Origin: CAVUAN01 sp963739435
GTDB lineage: Bacteria; Acidobacteriota; Thermoanaerobaculia; UBA5066; Gp7-AA6
Direction: 5' to 3'
DNA: 17,133 nucleotides
Assembly (NCBI GenBank): GCA_963739435.1
Contig: CAVUAN010000026.1
Span: 1-17,133 of the forward strand
The position numbers and the translations under genes were made by a program. Position 1 is the first letter of the stretch. Each line of letters opens with the position of its first letter. Shown here in pieces: positions 13,819 to 17,133 of this stretch. A model generated the notes under the pieces. It saw only the letters and a list, made by a program, of their open reading frames with translations, was not told the DNA's origin and ran no database searches.

Positions 13819-15674
13819 TGTATTGCCAGGCCTGCGGCGCGAAGAACCCGGACGACGAGGAGTTCTGCGGGCGCTGCCACTCCAAGCTGCTCGTGCTCTC
13901 CGGTGTCGGCGTCGTGGACGAGGGCACGGGTGAGACGCAGGAGGAGATCCCGTTCGACGAGCACCTGCTGGAGCGGATCTCGACGCTCGAGGACGTCGTC
14001 AAGCGGACGGGCGAGGCGGTCAAGTCGCTCTTCGAGTCGATCGGCAATCTCGAGAAGAACCTTTTCGTGGCGCACACGGGCATCCTGGCGCTGCAGGAGA
14101 CGCTCCAGCGCTCCGGCGCGGTCCGGGCCGAGGAGGTCCTGGACCTCTGGGAGACCAAGATGGACGCCCGGATGCAGGCGGTCGAGAAGAAGGACCGCTT
14201 CCTCGAACGGCGCGACCGCATCGTGGCGCGCTTCTCCGGCGAGAACCGGGACACGTTTCTGCGGCGACTGCGCGAGGCGGAGTTCGCGATCCTGGCGCTC
14301 GATGCCGACCGCGGGATGCGCGCGCTCGAGGATCTGTACCGACTGCACCGGGGCAACGTCGAGCTCGGCTTCTACCTCGCGGAGACCTATTTTTCGGCAG
14401 GCGATCTGCAGAAGGCGTCGGGTTACTTCCGGAAGATCCTGGCCGTCGAGCCCGGCCACTTCGAGTCGCTCGTGTACTCCGGGATCGCGGCCTCGGAGTC
14501 GGGCGACGTGGTCGAGGCGGAGTCCCTCCTGAGACGCGCTTCCGAGCGCCGGCCGGACGGCTTCCTGCCGCACTTCGCCCTGGGTGCGCTGTACGCGCAC
14601 GCCTCGCGCTGGCAGGAAGCGGAAGAAGCCTTGATGCGCGCGCTCGACATCGCGCCGGTCCCGTCCGCGTACGTGCTCCTGGGCACCGTGTACCGCGAGA
14701 AGGGCGAGATCGATCGGGCGATCCAGGAGTTCGAGCGCGCGCAGGAAGTCGAGCCCGACAACGAAGACGCCGTGTTCCAGCTCGGCCTCTGCTATCTCGA
14801 GAAGAACTGGCCCAAGAGGGCGCTCGACGCCTTTCAGCAGGCGCTCGAGAAGAACCCGAGGCGTCTCGAGTTCCAGGAGGCGGTCCGGCTGCTCGAGCGG
14901 CGGCGCCGCTACTCGTTGCCGCGCGTCGACGGGCCCGGCGCCGAGAAGTACCGGCTGGCCGAGGAGGAGGCCTCCCGCGGATCGCTGCGCGGAGCTCTCG
15001 CGCTGTACCGCGAGGCGAGCGCGCTCGAGCCCGGCAACTCGACGATCCGGATCTCGCTCGCCCTGCTCGCGGGCTCTCTCGGCCTCTGGAGGGAAGCCAT
15101 CTCGGCCTGCCGCGAGGTCCTGGCGGGGGAGCCGGAGGATGTCGTGGCGGCGGCGGCGTGCTCGACGCTCTCGGAGGCATTGCGAGCCGAGGGCAAGCCG
15201 GGGGAGGCGACGCGGTTCGTCCGCGATTTCCTGGAGAAGCATCCGTCCAAGACGTCGCAGGCCGTCGGGTACTACGAGCTCGCGACGAACCTCGCCGAGG
15301 CGGGAGAGAACCTGGACGAGGCGCTCGACTACGCGGGGCGCGCGCTGGCGGCTGCTCCCGACGAGCTCAAGCCCTATCCCCTGGCGGCGCTCGGCTGGGT
15401 CCACTACAAGCGCCAGGAGTTCGAGCGGGCGATCGAGTGCCTGAGGCGCTCGAGCGAGCGGGCCGCCGCCCCGACGACGTTCCACCACCTCGGAATGGCC
15501 TATCTCGCGGCGGGCAAGCCCGAGGAGGCGAAGGCGGCCTTCACGAGAGCCAAGACGGTTGCGCGCGGCGCCGCCCTCGAGGACCGCATGATGCAGCAGG
15601 TGCGCTCCAACCTGCGGCTCGTCGAAAAGGTCGGGCCGAAAAAGAAGAGCGACGCCGCGGAATCGAAGGAGTAG
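13818..15674 (+). CDS. Zinc-ribbon, coiled-coil and TPR protein
   Basis: This 618-residue cytoplasmic-looking protein starts at ATG 13818, sharing a base with the hbd stop. Residues 1-24 form a zinc ribbon (MYCQACGAKN and EEFCGRCHSK, two CxxC pairs). Residues about 45-160 are heptad-like charged helices (DEHLLERISTLEDVVKRTGE, then SIGNLEKNL; METK and VEKKDRFLERRDR further on), probably coiled coil. From about residue 190 there are many TPRs, for example VELGFYLAETYFSAGDLQKA, SAYVLLGTVYREKGEIDRAI and AVFQLGLCYLEKNWPKRALD. The tail is basic (KVGPKKKSDAAESKE). Proteins of this build act as scaffolds. The coupling to hbd may be only operon layout, and no partner can be named. There is no signal peptide or membrane helix. 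Confidence 0.82.
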   Translation: MYCQACGAKNPDDEEFCGRCHSKLLVLSGVGVVDEGTGETQEEIPFDEHLLERISTLEDVVKRTGEAVKSLFESIGNLEKNLFVAHTGILALQETLQRSGAVRAEEVLDLWETKMDARMQAVEKKDRFLERRDRIVARFSGENRDTFLRRLREAEFAILALDADRGMRALEDLYRLHRGNVELGFYLAETYFSAGDLQKASGYFRKILAVEPGHFESLVYSGIAASESGDVVEAESLLRRASERRPDGFLPHFALGALYAHASRWQEAEEALMRALDIAPVPSAYVLLGTVYREKGEIDRAIQEFERAQEVEPDNEDAVFQLGLCYLEKNWPKRALDAFQQALEKNPRRLEFQEAVRLLERRRRYSLPRVDGPGAEKYRLAEEEASRGSLRGALALYREASALEPGNSTIRISLALLAGSLGLWREAISACREVLAGEPEDVVAAAACSTLSEALRAEGKPGEATRFVRDFLEKHPSKTSQAVGYYELATNLAEAGENLDEALDYAGRALAAAPDELKPYPLAALGWVHYKRQEFERAIECLRRSSERAAAPTTFHHLGMAYLAAGKPEEAKAAFTRAKTVARGAALEDRMMQQVRSNLRLVEKVGPKKKSDAAESKE

Positions 15675-15679
15675 GCCGA

Positions 15680-15756
15680 GTTTAGAGTTTGGAGTTTAGA
15701 GTGTAGAGTGCGAAGCCGTTAGATGGCCCGGGAACCCTAAACCCTAAACTCTAAAC
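15680..15756. repeat. Inverted array of TTTAGAG / CCCTAAA heptads (hairpin-forming)
   Basis: Four consecutive heptads TTTAGAG, TTTGGAG, TTTAGAG and TGTAGAG (15681-15708) face CCCTAAA, CCCTAAA and CTCTAAA (15735-15755). The arms 15680-15703 and 15733-15756 match as reverse complements at 20 of 24 positions, with a 29-base loop (15704-15732). The array fills the gap between the TPR gene and proS and is A+T-rich against its surroundings. It probably acts as a transcription terminator or is a dispersed repeat. Confidence 0.65.
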
Positions 15757-15764
15757 ACTGACCT

Positions 15765-17133
15765 ATGCGCTGGTCCCGATACTTTCTGCAAACCGTCCGC
15801 GAGGCGCCGGGCGACGCCGAGGCGGTCTCGCACATCCTCCTGACGCGCACCGGCATGATTCGCCGGATCGCCGCCGGCATGTACGCCCTGACGCCCCTCG
15901 GGCTGCGCTCCCACCGCAAGACCGAGGTCATCGTGCGCGAAGAGATGGACCGGGCCGGGTTCCTGGAGGTGGAGGCGCCCATCCTCCAGCCTCGCGAGCT
16001 GTGGGAGGAGACCGGAAGGTGGGGGCGGTACACATCCGAGGAGATCCTCTTTCACCTCAAGGACCGCAAGGAGGGCGACTACTGCCTCGCCCCGACGAGC
16101 GAGGAAACGGTGACCTCGCTCGTGCGCGCGGGGGTGACGTCCTACCGCCAGCTCCCCGTCACCCTCTACCAGATCCGCACGAAATTCCGCGACGAGATCC
16201 GTCCCCGCTTCGGCCTGATGCGCGGCCGGGAGTTCCTGATGTACGACGGCTATTCGTTCGACGTGGACGCCGAGGGGCTCGACAAATCCTACAAGGCTCA
16301 GGACGCCGCCTACCGGCGGATCTTCGAGCGCTGCGGCCTCGACTTCACCGTCGTGCAGGCCGACTCGGGCGCCATCGGCGGCACGGCCTCGGAGGAGTTC
16401 ATGGTCCTCGCGGACACGGGCGAGGACGCCGTCGTGCGGTGCGCCGCCTGCGGATACGGCGCGAACCTCGAGAAGGCCCAGGCGGGTCCCTTGAAGGCGC
16501 CCTGGCAGGACGAGACGGTCGGGCGGCTCGAGGAAGTCGAAACCCCGGGCCGGGGCGGCATCGACTCGGTCGTCGAGTTCCTGGGCATCACGGCCTCGCG
16601 GATGATCAAGTGCCTCGTCTACGAGACCGACAAGGGGTTTGCGGTGGCCTTGATCCGCGGCGACCTCGAAGCCAACGAGGTTGCCCTGAAGCACGCCCTC
16701 GGCGTCGAGCACATGGCCCTCGCCTCCGAGGACAAGGTCCTGAAGGCCACCGGCGCGCCCGTCGGCTTCGTCGGACCGCACCACCTGCCGGCCGGCGTTC
16801 GCGTCGTCGCCGACGAGTCGGTCCGCGGCGCGGTCAACGCCGTCACGGGCGCTGGCAAGCGCGACTGGCACGTGCGCGGCCTCGCCGTCGAGCGGGACGC
16901 GAAGATCGAGCTGTGGGCCCGCTTCGCCGCGGCGCGCGCGGGCGACCCCTGCCCGAACTGCGCCAAACCCCTCGACATCGCCCGGGGCATCGAGGTCGGG
17001 CATATCTTCAAGCTCGGGACGAAGTACTCGGCAGCCATGAAGTGCGAGTTCACCGACGAGAAAGGCGAGAGCCGGCCGGCCGTCATGGGCACCTACGGCA
17101 TCGGTGTCGGACGCACGATGGCGGCGGCCGTCG
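15765..17133 (+). CDS. proS: Prolyl-tRNA synthetase (bacterial type with editing insertion), 3' truncated by window edge
   Basis: ProS charges tRNA-Pro. From ATG 15765 the class II core is plain: MRWSRYFLQTVREAPGDAEA, motif 1 region GMYALTPLGLRSHRKTEVIV, EETGRWGRY, LAPTSEETVTSLVR and motif 2 TKFRDEIRPRFGLMRGREFL. Then come FTVVQADSGAIGGTASEEFM and a YbaK-like editing insertion, about residues 240-385 (SRMIKCLVYETDKGFAVALI, PVGFVGPHHLP, AVNAVTGAGKRDWHVRGL). GIEVGHIFKLGTKYSAAMK and TYGIGVGRTMAAAV follow near the edge. Two CxxC pairs (CAAC near residue 226 and CPNC near 395) flank the insertion; they recur in some bacterial ProRS and may bind zinc. About 456 codons are present, so the anticodon-binding C-terminus lies beyond the window. 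No strong ribosome site is seen. Confidence 0.95.
   Translation, partial: MRWSRYFLQTVREAPGDAEAVSHILLTRTGMIRRIAAGMYALTPLGLRSHRKTEVIVREEMDRAGFLEVEAPILQPRELWEETGRWGRYTSEEILFHLKDRKEGDYCLAPTSEETVTSLVRAGVTSYRQLPVTLYQIRTKFRDEIRPRFGLMRGREFLMYDGYSFDVDAEGLDKSYKAQDAAYRRIFERCGLDFTVVQADSGAIGGTASEEFMVLADTGEDAVVRCAACGYGANLEKAQAGPLKAPWQDETVGRLEEVETPGRGGIDSVVEFLGITASRMIKCLVYETDKGFAVALIRGDLEANEVALKHALGVEHMALASEDKVLKATGAPVGFVGPHHLPAGVRVVADESVRGAVNAVTGAGKRDWHVRGLAVERDAKIELWARFAAARAGDPCPNCAKPLDIARGIEVGHIFKLGTKYSAAMKCEFTDEKGESRPAVMGTYGIGVGRTMAAAV

Noticed and set aside
13797..15488. 563-codon minus-strand open frame opposite the TPR gene
   Set aside because: It mirrors the codon bias of the TPR gene, has no recognisable family, and would overlap a protein with plain TPR motifs.
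15744..17003. 419-codon minus-strand open frame opposite proS
   Set aside because: The plus strand encodes unmistakable prolyl-tRNA synthetase; the antisense product has no motif support.
1..17133. CRISPR arrays, tRNA or rRNA genes, transposases, phage genes and toxin-antitoxin pairs
   Set aside because: I saw no regularly spaced repeats, no rRNA or tRNA cores and no mobile-element proteins when reading both strands.

Overview
This window is a stretch of G+C-rich bacterial chromosome carrying mostly housekeeping genes. It looks like a deep-branching Gram-negative lineage, most likely an Acidobacteriota (Thermoanaerobaculia/Holophagae-like). That placement is an inference from three things: the G+C-rich coding style, a secreted YCF48/BNR-repeat protein with a C-terminal cysteine/DGR-type domain that I associate with that phylum, and the many TPR, HEAT and roadblock proteins. 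There is no rRNA, tRNA, CRISPR array, phage or IS element.

Layout. (1) 1-4340, plus strand: the end of a TPR-like gene, a roadblock/LC7 gene, accB, accC, a ThiE-shikimate kinase fusion, and a metallophosphoesterase, closed by a hairpin. (2) 4377-7934, plus strand: a TATAAT box, then a HEAT-repeat/cyclophilin lipoprotein, a 62-residue two-helix membrane protein, a D-2-hydroxyacid dehydrogenase and a DUF721/DciA-like protein. The last three genes each overlap the gene before them by 3-4 nt. (3) 8090-10897, minus strand: the secreted repeat protein and a glutamate dehydrogenase. (4) 10936-12917, plus strand: an ECF sigma factor, a zinc-finger membrane anti-sigma candidate and a membrane protein with a bactofilin-like beta-repeat head, all with overlapping ends. 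The sigma gene is divergent from the glutamate dehydrogenase gene. (5) 12960-15674, plus strand: 3-hydroxybutyryl-CoA dehydrogenase and a zinc-ribbon/coiled-coil/TPR protein. (6) 15765-end: proS (prolyl-tRNA synthetase), cut by the window edge and preceded by an inverted array of TTTAGAG/CCCTAAA heptads.

The first genes combine lipid precursor synthesis (AccB and AccC subunits of acetyl-CoA carboxylase), thiamine assembly and the shikimate pathway. Beta-oxidation/butyrate-type metabolism (hbd) and glutamate catabolism are also represented.

A striking feature is reading-frame damage. The roadblock gene, accB, accC (three breaks) and hbd all carry small indels, while all their catalytic motifs remain. 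Total spans match full-length family members once 1-2 bases are corrected, so consensus or assembly errors are more likely than true pseudogenes. The most interesting biological items are the ThiE-AroK fusion, the HEAT-cyclophilin lipoprotein and the sigma/anti-sigma/bactofilin-like membrane cassette.
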